In this document: piece by piece, positions 26,698-35,998 of the stretch
How the letters are laid out: every line of letters starts with the position of its first letter
Position numbering within the stretch: position 1 is the first letter of the stretch
Origin: Marinilabiliaceae bacterium
GTDB lineage: Bacteria > Bacteroidota > Bacteroidia > Bacteroidales > Marinilabiliaceae
Assembly (NCBI GenBank): GCA_016933045.1
Contig: JAFGBR010000050.1
Coordinates: 248,001-312,000, forward strand
Reading direction: 5' to 3'
DNA length: 64,000 nucleotides
The notes under the pieces: generated by a model
The model's input: the letters and a program-made list of their open reading frames with translations, nothing else
Databases searched by the model: none
What the model was told of the DNA's origin: nothing
Made by a program: the position numbers and the translations under genes

Positions 26698-27747
26698 TTA
26701 ATTTATTAAATTTTCAAAATCGCTTATTATTTTATCAATTTCATTCCCAAATACAATTTTTGCATTTTCATAAGTTTGATTACTGAAGAACTCAATGAAT
26801 TTATCTCTGCCAAATTTTTTTATTAACTCTTTAACAAAAAGACCAGATAATGGATATAAAATATCCTCTGAATAATTGTTTCCATTCTCCCAGTAGTCAA
26901 TAATTGATATATTAATTTTATTTTTTGCAATAGATTCTTTTATTTGTTGTAACCTATTTTGGGTTGATTGATCAAAACAAACAGCTGTTCCTTCATTAAT
27001 AAATCGGTTTAGTTTAATTATTTTTGTAGAGTAATGAGAAATAACATGAGTCATTTCATGCCCTATTGTTTGGAGATAATGCGAATGAATAATGCATAGT
27101 CTTGGTTCAGCAAATCCCAAATCAACTTTTAATATCTTTTTTGCGTCTTTTCTTGAGTTCCACACAAAAAAATCAATTTTTTTCGGCACATTACTATTAA
27201 AAAACTTATTTATTTCATTAAAAGCATTTTCGTGTGATGAAATATATTCTTGTACTTCGGATTCATTCATTTCTTGAAAATGAAATCTAAAATTATTTGT
27301 TTCAACAATTTTCCAGTTAGAATAAAATTCATCAAATCCACACCATTGAATTCTTTTATAAGCATAATTAATAATGTTAGGAGTTGTTTTTAGATTAAAA
27401 CATTCATTTAGTGCCCTTTGTGAATTTGTGTAATTTTGCAGCATAAAATATGATGTTCCCAAATATCCTAGTGCCCAGGCTTTTCTCCATGTTTCTTTTA
27501 AATCATTTTTTGCTGTAAATTTTAAATAAGGAATTGCAGTATTAAAGTCACCTATGTCAGCAAATGACCTACCCAATATTAAATTCAGTTCAATATTAAA
27601 AGAATCTTTTTTAATATATTGTTTAGTATTTTCTATTACTTTTTCATATTCCTGTTGTTGATATAATTTCCATAAATCATTAATAGTGTAATTTTGACTA
27701 CATATTGTAATACTTGTTGAAAAAAGAAGAATTAGTAATACTTTCAT
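26698..27747 (-). CDS. Exported TPR/gluzincin metallopeptidase-like protein
   Basis: A 349-residue protein with an N-terminal signal peptide (MKVLLILLFSTSITICS). Residues about 20-140 form two to three TPR-like helical pairs (YEKVIENTKQYI, ALGYLGTSYFMLQNY). The C-terminal part is a zinc peptidase domain: H230-E-M-T-H234 with E252 in NEGTAVCFD, 18 residues on, the HExxH...E layout of gluzincins. All expected metal ligands are there, so it could be active. Export implies a periplasmic or surface place; the signal peptide has a cysteine (Cys16), so a lipoprotein is possible though the motif is not a clean lipobox. Substrate unknown. Confidence 0.75.
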   Translation of the reverse strand: MKVLLILLFSTSITICSQNYTINDLWKLYQQQEYEKVIENTKQYIKKDSFNIELNLILGRSFADIGDFNTAIPYLKFTAKNDLKETWRKAWALGYLGTSYFMLQNYTNSQRALNECFNLKTTPNIINYAYKRIQWCGFDEFYSNWKIVETNNFRFHFQEMNESEVQEYISSHENAFNEINKFFNSNVPKKIDFFVWNSRKDAKKILKVDLGFAEPRLCIIHSHYLQTIGHEMTHVISHYSTKIIKLNRFINEGTAVCFDQSTQNRLQQIKESIAKNKINISIIDYWENGNNYSEDILYPLSGLFVKELIKKFGRDKFIEFFSNQTYENAKIVFGNEIDKIISDFENLIN

Positions 27748-27836
27748 CTATAAATAATACTGATTTATAATTTTTTTAAAAGATTATGCAATATATTCGT
27801 ATTTGTGATAAAAAATAATATTTTGCTTAAAAAATT

Positions 27837-27868
27837 AAAAAAAGCCATCCGAATTTCGAATGGCTTTT
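27837..27868 (-). terminator. Terminator of rpsP
   Basis: AAAAGCCATCCGAA pairs with TTCGAATGGCTTTT (one wobble on the reverse strand), followed leftward by a run of seven T, 22 nt after the rpsP stop. Confidence 0.88.
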
Positions 27869-27890
27869 ATTTTTTAGCTACAAGAATGTT

Positions 27891-28478
27891 TTATTCCGCT
27901 TGTGGCTCTTCAGATGTTTCAGCTTCAGTAGCTTCATCAGCCACTTCTTCATCAGCCACTTCTTCACCAGCAGCAGCTTTAGCAGCAGCTTTAGCAGCAG
28001 CTTCAGTTTCAGCAGCTAATTCTGATTTTTTCTTCAGTAATGCTTCTGCTTTTTCAGCGTTAATTTTAGCTTCAATAGCTAATCGTTCTTTCTGAGAAGA
28101 AGCACTATCGCTGGCTAATTTGTCTTTTTTAGCTTGTACTTTGTCTTCTTTTTCAGTTAACCAAGCATTAAAACGGCGTTCAGCTTCGGCTTCATCAAAG
28201 GCACCTTTTTTCACACCATCTATAAGGTGTTTTTTCATCAACACGCCTTTGTAGCTTAAAATAGCTCTACAAGTATCGGTTGGTTGAGCACCATTTGACA
28301 ACCAAGTTAATGCTTTGTCAAAATCTAAGTTAATAGAAGCAGGATTGGTATTTGGATTGTAAGATCCAAGTCGTTCAATAAACTTACCATCTCGTGGTGA
28401 TCTGCTGTCGGCTACTACAATGTGGTAGTAAGCATACCTTTTGCGTCCGTGTCTTTGTAATCTGATTTTTACGGGCAT
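27891..28478 (-). CDS. rpsP: 30S ribosomal protein S16 with long acidic/Ala-rich tail
   Basis: Residues 1 to about 80 are a normal S16: [39 protein letters not shown], and [20 protein letters not shown]16 stabilises the 5' and central domains of 16S rRNA. The protein then goes on to residue 195, with a helical charged stretch (about 100-150) and a low-complexity tail of Ala and Glu ([24 protein letters not shown]). Tails of this kind are known in Bacteroidota S16; their role is not known. Unlike in many bacteria, rimM and trmD do not follow; the gene is alone with its own promoter and terminator. Confidence 0.96.
   Translation of the reverse strand: MPVKIRLQRHGRKRYAYYHIVVADSRSPRDGKFIERLGSYNPNTNPASINLDFDKALTWLSNGAQPTDTCRAILSYKGVLMKKHLIDGVKKGAFDEAEAERRFNAWLTEKEDKVQAKKDKLASDSASSQKERLAIEAKINAEKAEALLKKKSELAAETEAAAKAAAKAAAGEEVADEEVADEATEAETSEEPQAE
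27932..28005. repeat. Short tandem repeats coding the S16 tail
   Basis: Two copies of a 15-nt unit (TCTTCATCAGCCACT, about 27942-27971) and about two and a half copies of a 12-nt unit (GCAGCAGCTTTA) on the forward strand. They code the VADEE and AAAKA repeats. Units are multiples of three, so copy change keeps the frame. Confidence 0.75.
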
Positions 28479-28527
28479 TGTATTACGTTTTTAAATTAAA
28501 CAATTGCAAAAACTCGTTTTGCGGTTG

Positions 28528-28558
28528 CAAATGTATGTCATTAACATTGAACTACAAA
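28528..28558 (-). promoter_or_regulatory. Promoter of rpsP
   Basis: Read leftward: TTTG (28555-28558), exactly 19 nt, TACATTTG (28528-28535). Both elements match the Bacteroidota vegetative consensus fully; transcript start about 40 nt before the ATG. Confidence 0.75.
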
Positions 28559-28699
28559 GTCTTTGTTAATAATTTATTATATAGAGATGTTATTTTGTTT
28601 TATCGGTTAAAAACCGGTTGATTAAAAGTCGTTTTATAATTAAATAATTTCAGGTTCAAACCGTAACTTCGCATAAGTGTTTTTTTATAAATAAACTGC

Positions 28700-31600
28700 A
28701 TGTTTTTTTTAGTATTTGATACCGAAACCACGGGGTTACCAAAGAAATATAAGGCTCCGCTTACTGATTTTGATAACTGGCCACGTATGATTCAGTTGGC
28801 ATGGCAATGTCATGATTTAGAAGGTCGTTTGCTTTTTGCCAAAAATCACGTTATTATCCCCAATGGATTTACTATACCCGAAGATGTTATAGCGGTTCAT
28901 GGAATAAGTAATGAAATAGCAAAAGAGAAAGGAGTCCCCTTAAAACAAGCTCTCGATGATTTCATTTCAGATGTGAAGCAAGCGCATGTTATTATTGGGC
29001 ATAATGTTGAATTTGACATAAACATTGTAGGTTGTGAGTTGCTTCGATGTGGAATGGAAGAAATACTTACCCGTACGCCAAGTTTATGTACTAAAGATTC
29101 GAGTATTGATTTTTGCGGATTGAAGAACAAAAGTGGAACACTAAAACCACCAACACTTACCGAATTACATATTACTCTTTTTAACGAGCCATTTCCCGAA
29201 GCTCATAATGCCGCCGCCGATGTTGAATATACAACCCGTTGTTTTCTTGAATTAATACGAGTTGGAGCTATTGGAGCCGACCAGTTAAAATTAAATCCTG
29301 CCCAGGTTAAAGCATTTATAGCATTGAATACAACCCCTTTTCAACCTGCTGGCATTGAATATGAGTCGTTTAAAATAAATACATTAGACCATATATCAAT
29401 TGAGGAAGAGGAGAAACGTTTGAATGAGGCTACAAGAGGTGATAAATCTCATAGTTTTGTTCATCTTCATGTGCATTCGCAGTACTCTATACTTGATGGA
29501 GCTGCACGTACTGCTGATTTAGTAAAAAAAGCTGTTGATGACAATATGCCTGCAGTTGCAATAACCGACCATGGAGCAATGTTTGGATGTAAGGAGTTTC
29601 ATGTAGCTTGCTTGAAGGCAGGTATAAAACCCATTATTGGTGTTGAGGCTTATGTGGCTCGTCGGGGTCATTTACGTAAAGAAGACAAAACTGATTCAGG
29701 AGGTAATCATCTTATTTTATTGGCAAAAAATTATAAAGGATATCAGAATCTTTTAAAACTTACTTCAATTGCCCATACCGATGGAATGTACTATAAGCCT
29801 CGTATCGATAAAGAGTTGTTAAAAAAATATAGCGAAGGATTAATTGTATCAAGTGCATGTCTTGGAGGAGAAGTATCACGTAATATAATGGCCGGAAATA
29901 TTGATAAGGCTAAAGAAACCATTATATGGTATAAAGAAGTTTTTGGCGACAACTATTATCTTGAAATACAGAGACATCGCACAGATGATATTCGTCTGCG
30001 AACCGAAGTTTGGGAAAACCAAATTAAAGTTAATAAAGTAATTATTGATTTAGCAAAAGAACTAAATGTTAAGGTTATTGCAACTAATGATGTTCATTTT
30101 GTAGAACCCGATCATGCAGAAGCTCATGATGTACTCGTTTGTTTGAGTACCGGTCGCGATTACGATGACCCAACCCGAATGCGTTATACAAAGCAGGAGT
30201 GGTTTAAAACCACCGCCGAAATGAATGAACTGTTTGCTGATATTCCAGAGGCATTGGCAAATACTGTTGAAATTGCTAATAAGGTGGAGGCTTATGAATT
30301 AAATTCTGCACCAATTATGCCTCCTTTTGAAATACCCGTAGAGTTTGGAACATTGCAACAGTATGCCGAAAAGTACGATGAATCGACATTGATTGAGGAG
30401 TTTGGAAAAGAGCGTTTTGATAAAATTGGTGGATATGATAAAGTTCTTCCAATTAAATTAGAGGCTGATTATTTGAAATATTTAACCTTCGAAGGTTGTA
30501 AAAAACGTTATGGCGATAATCCTGAAAAACACATAATTGAACGGTTAGAGTTTGAACTGGAAACAATAAAAACAATGGGTTTTCCGGGATACTTTCTTAT
30601 TGTTCAGGATTTCATTAACTGGGCTAAAAATAACGGTGTTTTGGTTGGGCCAGGACGTGGTTCAGCGGCCGGTGCTGCTGTTGCTTATTGTGTTGGCATA
30701 ACCGATGTTGATCCTATTAAATACGATTTGCTGTTTGAACGATTCTTAAACCCCGATCGTATTTCAATGCCCGATGTTGATATTGATTTTGATGATGACG
30801 GACGTCAAAAGGTTTTAGATTATGTTACAGACAAATATGGTCATGATAAAGTAGCTCATATTTGCACTTTTGGAAGTATGGCAACTAAAAGTGCAATTAA
30901 GGATGTGGCAAGAGTTTTACGTCTTGACCTGTCGGAAGCAAACCGTTTAGCTAAAATGGTACCCGAAGCTCCCAAGATGAATTTTAAAAAGGCCTATAAA
31001 GAAGAGCCTGAATTGTTAAAAGAGAAAGACTCATCTGATCCGTTAATTGCTAAAACAATGCAATTTGCCGAAGCTCTTGAAGGCTCTATCAGACAAACAG
31101 GAGTTCACGCATGTGGTGTGTTAATTGGAAAAAATCCTCTTGATCAACACTTACCTGTAATGCCCACAAAAGGCGAAGATTTATTAACTACGCAATACGA
31201 TGGTAGGTTTGTAGAGGACATTGGATTGCTTAAAATGGACTTTCTTGGATTAAAAACTTTATCAATTATTAAAGACGTTCTTTCAAATATAAAACTTTCG
31301 AAAGGTATTGACGTTGACATAAACAATGTTCCGCTCGAAGATGAAATTACTTTTCAAATGTTTAGCCGTGGTGAAACAACTGCTATATTCCAGTTTGAAT
31401 CACCCGGCATGAAAAAACATTTGAGAGCATTGCAACCAAACCGCTTTGAAGATTTAGTTGCAATGAATGCCCTTTATCGTCCGGGACCAATGGAATATAT
31501 TCCATCGTTTATTGCGCGTAAACATGGACAAGAAGAAATTGTTTACGATCATCCAATGATGGAACCTTACCTGAAAGATACATACGGGATAACTGTTTAT

Positions 31601-33088
31601 CAGGAGCAGGTGATGTTACAGTCGAGAGCATTAGGTGGCTTTACCCGTGGAGATTCTGATTCGTTACGAAAAGCAATGGGTAAGAAAATTATGGCCATGA
31701 TGGATAAACTTAAAACCAAGTTTATTGATGGTTGTTTGAATAGCCCTGAATTTGTTGCTGGATGTAAAGAAGTTAAGAAAAAACCCGAAGATTTAATTGA
31801 AAAGATATGGGGCGACTGGGAAGCCTTTGCAAGTTATGCTTTTAACAAATCGCACTCGGTGTGTTATGCTTATGTTGCCTATCAAACAGGGTATTTAAAA
31901 GCACATTATCCAGCCGAGTTTATGGCTGGTGTGTTAAGTTGTAACTTAAGTGACATAACTAAAATAACCAATTTCATGGAAGAGTGTAAGTCCATGGGAT
32001 TGAACGTATTGGGTCCTGATGTAAACGAAAGTTTTAAAAAATTTACTGTTAACAAAAGTGGGGCAGTTCGTTTTGGAATGGCAGGAATAAAAGGTGTTGG
32101 CGAAGGCGCTGTGGAAGAAATAATTAATCAGCGTGAAAAAAATGGATCTTATAAAGATATTTATGATTTTGTAGAACGGGTTAACCTAACAACGGTAAAT
32201 AAAAAAAATCTCGAAGCCTTAGCTTCGGCAGGTGCATTTGATAATCTTGGTGAATATCATAGAGCACAATTTTTTGCATCTGCATTAAATGAAGAAGCAA
32301 CATTTATTGAAAACCTTATTCGTTATGGAAACCGATATCAATCGGAAAAAGCAAATGCACAGAACTCATTATTTGGTATTATTAGTGATTCTGCTATTGA
32401 AATAAAAAAACCGGAGGCCATACGATGCGAACCCTTTTCAAATCTTGAAAAGCTAAACCGTGAAAAAGATCTAATTGGTATATATCTTTCAGCTCATCCA
32501 CTTGATGATTATCGTTTAGAGCTAAATTATTTTTGTAATACCCGGTTAAAAGATTTAGACGATTTGGAAAATATTAATAAAAAAGAGGTAATACTAGGGG
32601 GAATGGTCACTAATGTACGACGGGGAACTTCGAAAAAAGGAAATCCGTATGCAATTTTTACTTTAGAAGATTATTCGGGTGGATATGAGTTTCCATTGTT
32701 TGGAGCTGATATGCCAAAATATATTGCCTATTTGGAGGTTGGTTATTTTATTATGATGAGAGGAAGCGTTGCTCCTAAACGTTTTAATCAAAATGAAAAG
32801 GAATTTAAAATTAATGCTATTTCGTTTTTGAACGAGGTGCGTCAGAAAAATATTGATAGTGTTACACTTTCAATTCCGTTACCTGCATTAACACATTCGT
32901 TAGTTACAGAGCTTGCTGATATGGCTAATGATAATGGAGGAGATGTATTGTTAAAGTTTAATATTTTTGATCCGGCAAACAATCATCAAATTAAATTGTT
33001 TTCAAGATCAACACGTATTAATTTAACTAATGAAATGGTTAAATATTTTGAAGAAAATTCGGATGTGTCGTTTTCAATAAATTGCTAA
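28700..33088 (+). CDS. dnaE: DNA polymerase III alpha subunit fused to a DnaQ-type exonuclease
   Basis: A 1462-residue replicative polymerase, about 300 longer than E. coli DnaE because of an N-terminal 3'-5' exonuclease domain (1 to about 190) with a complete DEDDh set: Asp7 and Glu9 (FDTETTG), Asp106 (GHNVEFD), His169 and Asp174 (HNAAADVEY). The polymerase part starts near 250 with a PHP domain (HLHVHSQYS at 255, TDHG at 290, NDVHF at 463) whose metal ligands also look intact. The palm has GPGRGSAAG (650) and the catalytic PDVDIDFD (Asp692, Asp694); HhH and OB domains follow (GGMVTNVRRGTSKKGNPYA). So proofreading and synthesis are on one chain. Start is the first ATG ahead of FFLVFDTETTG. 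Confidence 0.97.
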   Translation: MFFLVFDTETTGLPKKYKAPLTDFDNWPRMIQLAWQCHDLEGRLLFAKNHVIIPNGFTIPEDVIAVHGISNEIAKEKGVPLKQALDDFISDVKQAHVIIGHNVEFDINIVGCELLRCGMEEILTRTPSLCTKDSSIDFCGLKNKSGTLKPPTLTELHITLFNEPFPEAHNAAADVEYTTRCFLELIRVGAIGADQLKLNPAQVKAFIALNTTPFQPAGIEYESFKINTLDHISIEEEEKRLNEATRGDKSHSFVHLHVHSQYSILDGAARTADLVKKAVDDNMPAVAITDHGAMFGCKEFHVACLKAGIKPIIGVEAYVARRGHLRKEDKTDSGGNHLILLAKNYKGYQNLLKLTSIAHTDGMYYKPRIDKELLKKYSEGLIVSSACLGGEVSRNIMAGNIDKAKETIIWYKEVFGDNYYLEIQRHRTDDIRLRTEVWENQIKVNKVIIDLAKELNVKVIATNDVHFVEPDHAEAHDVLVCLSTGRDYDDPTRMRYTKQEWFKTTAEMNELFADIPEALANTVEIANKVEAYELNSAPIMPPFEIPVEFGTLQQYAEKYDESTLIEEFGKERFDKIGGYDKVLPIKLEADYLKYLTFEGCKKRYGDNPEKHIIERLEFELETIKTMGFPGYFLIVQDFINWAKNNGVLVGPGRGSAAGAAVAYCVGITDVDPIKYDLLFERFLNPDRISMPDVDIDFDDDGRQKVLDYVTDKYGHDKVAHICTFGSMATKSAIKDVARVLRLDLSEANRLAKMVPEAPKMNFKKAYKEEPELLKEKDSSDPLIAKTMQFAEALEGSIRQTGVHACGVLIGKNPLDQHLPVMPTKGEDLLTTQYDGRFVEDIGLLKMDFLGLKTLSIIKDVLSNIKLSKGIDVDINNVPLEDEITFQMFSRGETTAIFQFESPGMKKHLRALQPNRFEDLVAMNALYRPGPMEYIPSFIARKHGQEEIVYDHPMMEPYLKDTYGITVYQEQVMLQSRALGGFTRGDSDSLRKAMGKKIMAMMDKLKTKFIDGCLNSPEFVAGCKEVKKKPEDLIEKIWGDWEAFASYAFNKSHSVCYAYVAYQTGYLKAHYPAEFMAGVLSCNLSDITKITNFMEECKSMGLNVLGPDVNESFKKFTVNKSGAVRFGMAGIKGVGEGAVEEIINQREKNGSYKDIYDFVERVNLTTVNKKNLEALASAGAFDNLGEYHRAQFFASALNEEATFIENLIRYGNRYQSEKANAQNSLFGIISDSAIEIKKPEAIRCEPFSNLEKLNREKDLIGIYLSAHPLDDYRLELNYFCNTRLKDLDDLENINKKEVILGGMVTNVRRGTSKKGNPYAIFTLEDYSGGYEFPLFGADMPKYIAYLEVGYFIMMRGSVAPKRFNQNEKEFKINAISFLNEVRQKNIDSVTLSIPLPALTHSLVTELADMANDNGGDVLLKFNIFDPANNHQIKLFSRSTRINLTNEMVKYFEENSDVSFSINC

Positions 33089-33118
33089 TAATTCAATTGA
33101 TCATTGAAAAAGAATTGA

Positions 33119-33149
33119 TTTTGATAATGGGGCAATTTTTATAACTTTG
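33119..33149 (+). promoter_or_regulatory. Promoter of trxA
   Basis: TTTTG (33119-33123), 18 nt, TAACTTTG (33142-33149), close to the consensus in sequence and spacing. Leader about 43 nt. Confidence 0.62.
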
Positions 33150-33198
33150 TTTGAATACATAGTAAATTAAAATATTAACAAATAATAGTTTTAACATT

Positions 33199-33516
33199 AT
33201 GGCAATTGAATTAACTGATGACAATTTTGAAGAGATTGTTTTAAAGTCAGACAAACCGGTTTTAGTGGATTTTTGGGCAGAATGGTGTGGTCCTTGTCGT
33301 ATGGTAGCACCAATAGTAGCCGAGTTAGCCGACGATTATAAAGATCAAGCAGTGATTGGAAAAATGGATGTTGACAGTAATCCACAAACCGCTGTAAAAT
33401 ATGGCATTCGGAATATTCCAACCATTTTGTTTTTTAAAAATGGTGAGGTAGCTGATAAACAAGTTGGTGCAGTACCCAAAACAATTCTTTCATCAAAGCT
33501 TGATGCCTTAGTATAA
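33199..33516 (+). CDS. trxA: Thioredoxin
   Basis: A 105-residue thioredoxin with the classical site DFWAEWCGPCRMVAP, the buried Asp (LVDFWAEW) and the cis-Pro segment IRNIPTILFFKNG. It reduces protein disulphides in the cytoplasm; no signal peptide. It has its own promoter and terminator and is not in an operon with dnaE. Confidence 0.97.
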   Translation: MAIELTDDNFEEIVLKSDKPVLVDFWAEWCGPCRMVAPIVAELADDYKDQAVIGKMDVDSNPQTAVKYGIRNIPTILFFKNGEVADKQVGAVPKTILSSKLDALV

Positions 33517-33536
33517 ATCGAAACATCTAATATTTT

Positions 33537-33565
33537 AAAGCCGCTTTTTATTGAGCGGCTTTTTT
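33537..33565 (+). terminator. Terminator of trxA
   Basis: AAAGCCGCT/AGCGGCTTT stem with an 8-nt loop and T-run, 21 nt after the stop. Confidence 0.9.
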
Positions 33566-33612
33566 GATTATACAGATAACTTTTCCCACTAATTTTCTCT
33601 ATAAATAAGTTA

Positions 33613-33620
33613 TATATTTG
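33613..33620 (+). promoter_or_regulatory. Promoter -7 element of the Kef-type gene
   Basis: TATATTTG, a full TAnnTTTG match 28 nt before the ATG. No clear -33 element. Confidence 0.45.
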
Positions 33621-33648
33621 TAGTAATCTTTATAATAGATAGATATTC

Positions 33649-35643
33649 ATGGAATTACTTATTTTGAAGGATATTGTAATCATTTTTGGCTTATCAACAT
33701 TAGTCAACTATTTGTTTACAAAAATTAGAATTCCAACAATAATAGGTTACCTTATTACAGGTGTTATTGCAGGGCCACATGTGTTTGGAATTATTGGTAA
33801 TGCACATGATATAGAGTTAATGGCCGAAATAGGAGTGGTTTTGCTTATGTTTACCATTGGGCTCGAATTTTCCTTAAATCATTTATTACGCATACGTAAA
33901 ATTGTGTTTTTTGGTGGTTTTTTACAACTAATAGCAACAGCCGGAGTTATCATGTTAGTTGGCCATTTATATGAGTTAGAGTGGAAAACAGCTCTATTTG
34001 TTGGATTTCTAACAGCATTAAGTAGCACTGCTGTTGTTTTAAAAATACTACAGGAACGAGGGGAGTTAACGAGTAATTATGGGCGAACTGTTGTTGGCAT
34101 TTTAATTTTTCAGGATATAGTATTAGTCCCTTTAATGCTTTTTACACCTTTACTTGGAACAGAAACAACGAATGTAGGATCAGATCTTTTTTATCTTATA
34201 ATTAAAACAATCAGTATTATTGCTATGGTTTATGTGGGAAACCGATGGGTAATGCCATGGGTATTACACTCCATTGCTATGACCAAAAACCAGGAGTTGT
34301 TTCTGATGAGTATTTTACTTATTTGTTTGGCTGTTGCGTTGCTTACATCAACAATGGGAATGTCACTTGCCTTTGGTGCCTTTTTAGCCGGGCTTATGAT
34401 TTCCGAATCTAATTACAGCCATAATGCTTTTGGTAATCTGATTCCATTTAAAGATACTTTTACCAGTTTTTTCTTTGTTTCCATAGGAATATTACTCGAC
34501 TTAAATTTTGTGGTTGATAACATTTGGTTAGTGGTTGGAACTGTTCTGCTTGTTTTAGTAATTAAAATGTCAATTGCCGGATTTACGTCTTTTATTCTAG
34601 GACATACGTTTAGGGGAACAATTTTAGTGGGATTGGCTTTAAGTCAGGTTGGTGAATTCTCTTTTATTCTTGCAAAAATTGGATTAAACTACAATGTTTT
34701 AAGTAATTTCTATTATCAGTTGTTTTTGGCAGTAACGATAATAACAATGTCAGTTTCGCCATTTATAATTCAGGTTGCAAGTCCGTTAGCAAATTATATG
34801 TTAAAATTTAAGTTGCCTAAAGTGTGGGTTAATGGGTTGTTTCCTCTACCCGAAATTGAAATTCCAAAATTAACAAATCATTTAGTTTTAATTGGAAAAG
34901 ATACTAGGGCACTTAATTTATCATCAATGGCTAAAGCGTTGAAATTTCCATATATAGCAATAGTGTTCGATCCAGCAACTGTAAAAAAGCGAACTCAAAA
35001 TGGTGAAATAGTTGTATATGGCGATGCTATTAATGAGCCTGTATTACACAAAGCTCACATCGAAACCGCAGAAGTTGTTGTTGTTTCTATTGGTGAGTTA
35101 ATGACTTGCATGGCTGTAGTTGAAAAGGTTAGGCGTATGAATTCTCATGCTCACATTATTGTTAGGATTCGTAAGGTTGAAGATATTGAGGAATTGTACC
35201 GCTTAGGAGCTAATGAAGTAATGCCCGAAGAATTTGAAACTGCTATTGAGTTATTTAAGAGGGTAATGCGTAAATATCTTATGCCGTATTTAAAAATTCG
35301 TGAGGTCATTGCAAATATCAGAACCGATCATTATGGATTGTTTCGCGATCAGAGTCGCCAGTCGTTGGAAGCAAAATCTATTATGAGCGAATTCCCGAAT
35401 ATTGAAGTTATAGCAAGACAGGTTGCTACGGGAAGCGAGTTGATCAATAAATCTTTAATTGACCTTATGTTAAGAAAAAAGTATGGTGTTACAATTGTTG
35501 CTATTAAACGAGGCGATCTGTTAATTGACCATCCTGAGCTGAATGAAGTTCTTATGCTTAATGATATCATTTATATTTTAGGTCGCCCCGATCAGATTGC
35601 TAAAGCTATGGAGTTATTTCACGATCCTGTTATTGAAAAATAA
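33649..35643 (+). CDS. Kef-type CPA2 transporter with TrkA-N and TrkA-C domains
   Basis: A 664-residue monovalent cation transporter. Residues 1 to about 385 hold twelve membrane segments with CPA2 blocks (RIPTIIGYLITGVIAGPHVFG, VVLLMFTIGLEFSL, LSSTAVVLKIL, LALSQVGEFSFILAKIGL). A TrkA-N (RCK) domain follows (about 415-530) and a TrkA-C domain at the end (about 575-655). The first turn of the RCK fold reads LIGKDTRALNLS rather than the usual glycine-rich dinucleotide motif, so nucleotide binding may be changed or lost. Likely K+/H+ exchange or K+ efflux at the inner membrane. Confidence 0.9.
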   Translation: MELLILKDIVIIFGLSTLVNYLFTKIRIPTIIGYLITGVIAGPHVFGIIGNAHDIELMAEIGVVLLMFTIGLEFSLNHLLRIRKIVFFGGFLQLIATAGVIMLVGHLYELEWKTALFVGFLTALSSTAVVLKILQERGELTSNYGRTVVGILIFQDIVLVPLMLFTPLLGTETTNVGSDLFYLIIKTISIIAMVYVGNRWVMPWVLHSIAMTKNQELFLMSILLICLAVALLTSTMGMSLAFGAFLAGLMISESNYSHNAFGNLIPFKDTFTSFFFVSIGILLDLNFVVDNIWLVVGTVLLVLVIKMSIAGFTSFILGHTFRGTILVGLALSQVGEFSFILAKIGLNYNVLSNFYYQLFLAVTIITMSVSPFIIQVASPLANYMLKFKLPKVWVNGLFPLPEIEIPKLTNHLVLIGKDTRALNLSSMAKALKFPYIAIVFDPATVKKRTQNGEIVVYGDAINEPVLHKAHIETAEVVVVSIGELMTCMAVVEKVRRMNSHAHIIVRIRKVEDIEELYRLGANEVMPEEFETAIELFKRVMRKYLMPYLKIREVIANIRTDHYGLFRDQSRQSLEAKSIMSEFPNIEVIARQVATGSELINKSLIDLMLRKKYGVTIVAIKRGDLLIDHPELNEVLMLNDIIYILGRPDQIAKAMELFHDPVIEK

Positions 35644-35998
35644 TATTGATTATAATTTTGTGTTCGTTCTATTAATTAAATTTAACTCTACCTTAAATAT
35701 TGTTTAATATTTTTCATAAAAGCAAAACAATCAACGTTTTATATTTTAAAAATTTCACATCAATCATTTATTTCTATATCAAAAATTTTATTATAGTAAA
35801 AATTTATTGCTTGTTTTATTTATATTTCACATAATTTTAAACATTATTATATAAATCGATTAAAAAAGGATTAATAAATCTTAAATTGATAAATGCAATA
35901 CATAAAACTTTAACAATCTATTAATATCCTTTAAACCCTGTTAATTAAGCCTCGACATATCTTTGTGCTATATAAAAAAATAACTAAAAAAGAGATTT
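35644..35998. other. AT-rich intergenic region
   Basis: 355 nt, very rich in A and T, without a supported gene on either strand. No terminator hairpin is seen after the Kef-type gene. The only clear element is the promoter near the right end. Confidence 0.6.
35958..35965 (+). promoter_or_regulatory. Promoter -7 element of the secreted beta protein gene
   Basis: TATCTTTG, a full TAnnTTTG match, 33 nt before the ATG. The bases upstream carry no full TTTG at -33. Confidence 0.5.

Noticed and set aside
27805-28095. Forward frame antisense to rpsP rich in Ser and Ala
   Set aside because: It is the mirror of the repetitive Ala/Glu codons of the S16 tail.
35644-35998. Hidden gene or RNA in the long AT-rich gap
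   Set aside because: No frame with a plausible start or coding pattern, and no stable hairpin; only a promoter element.
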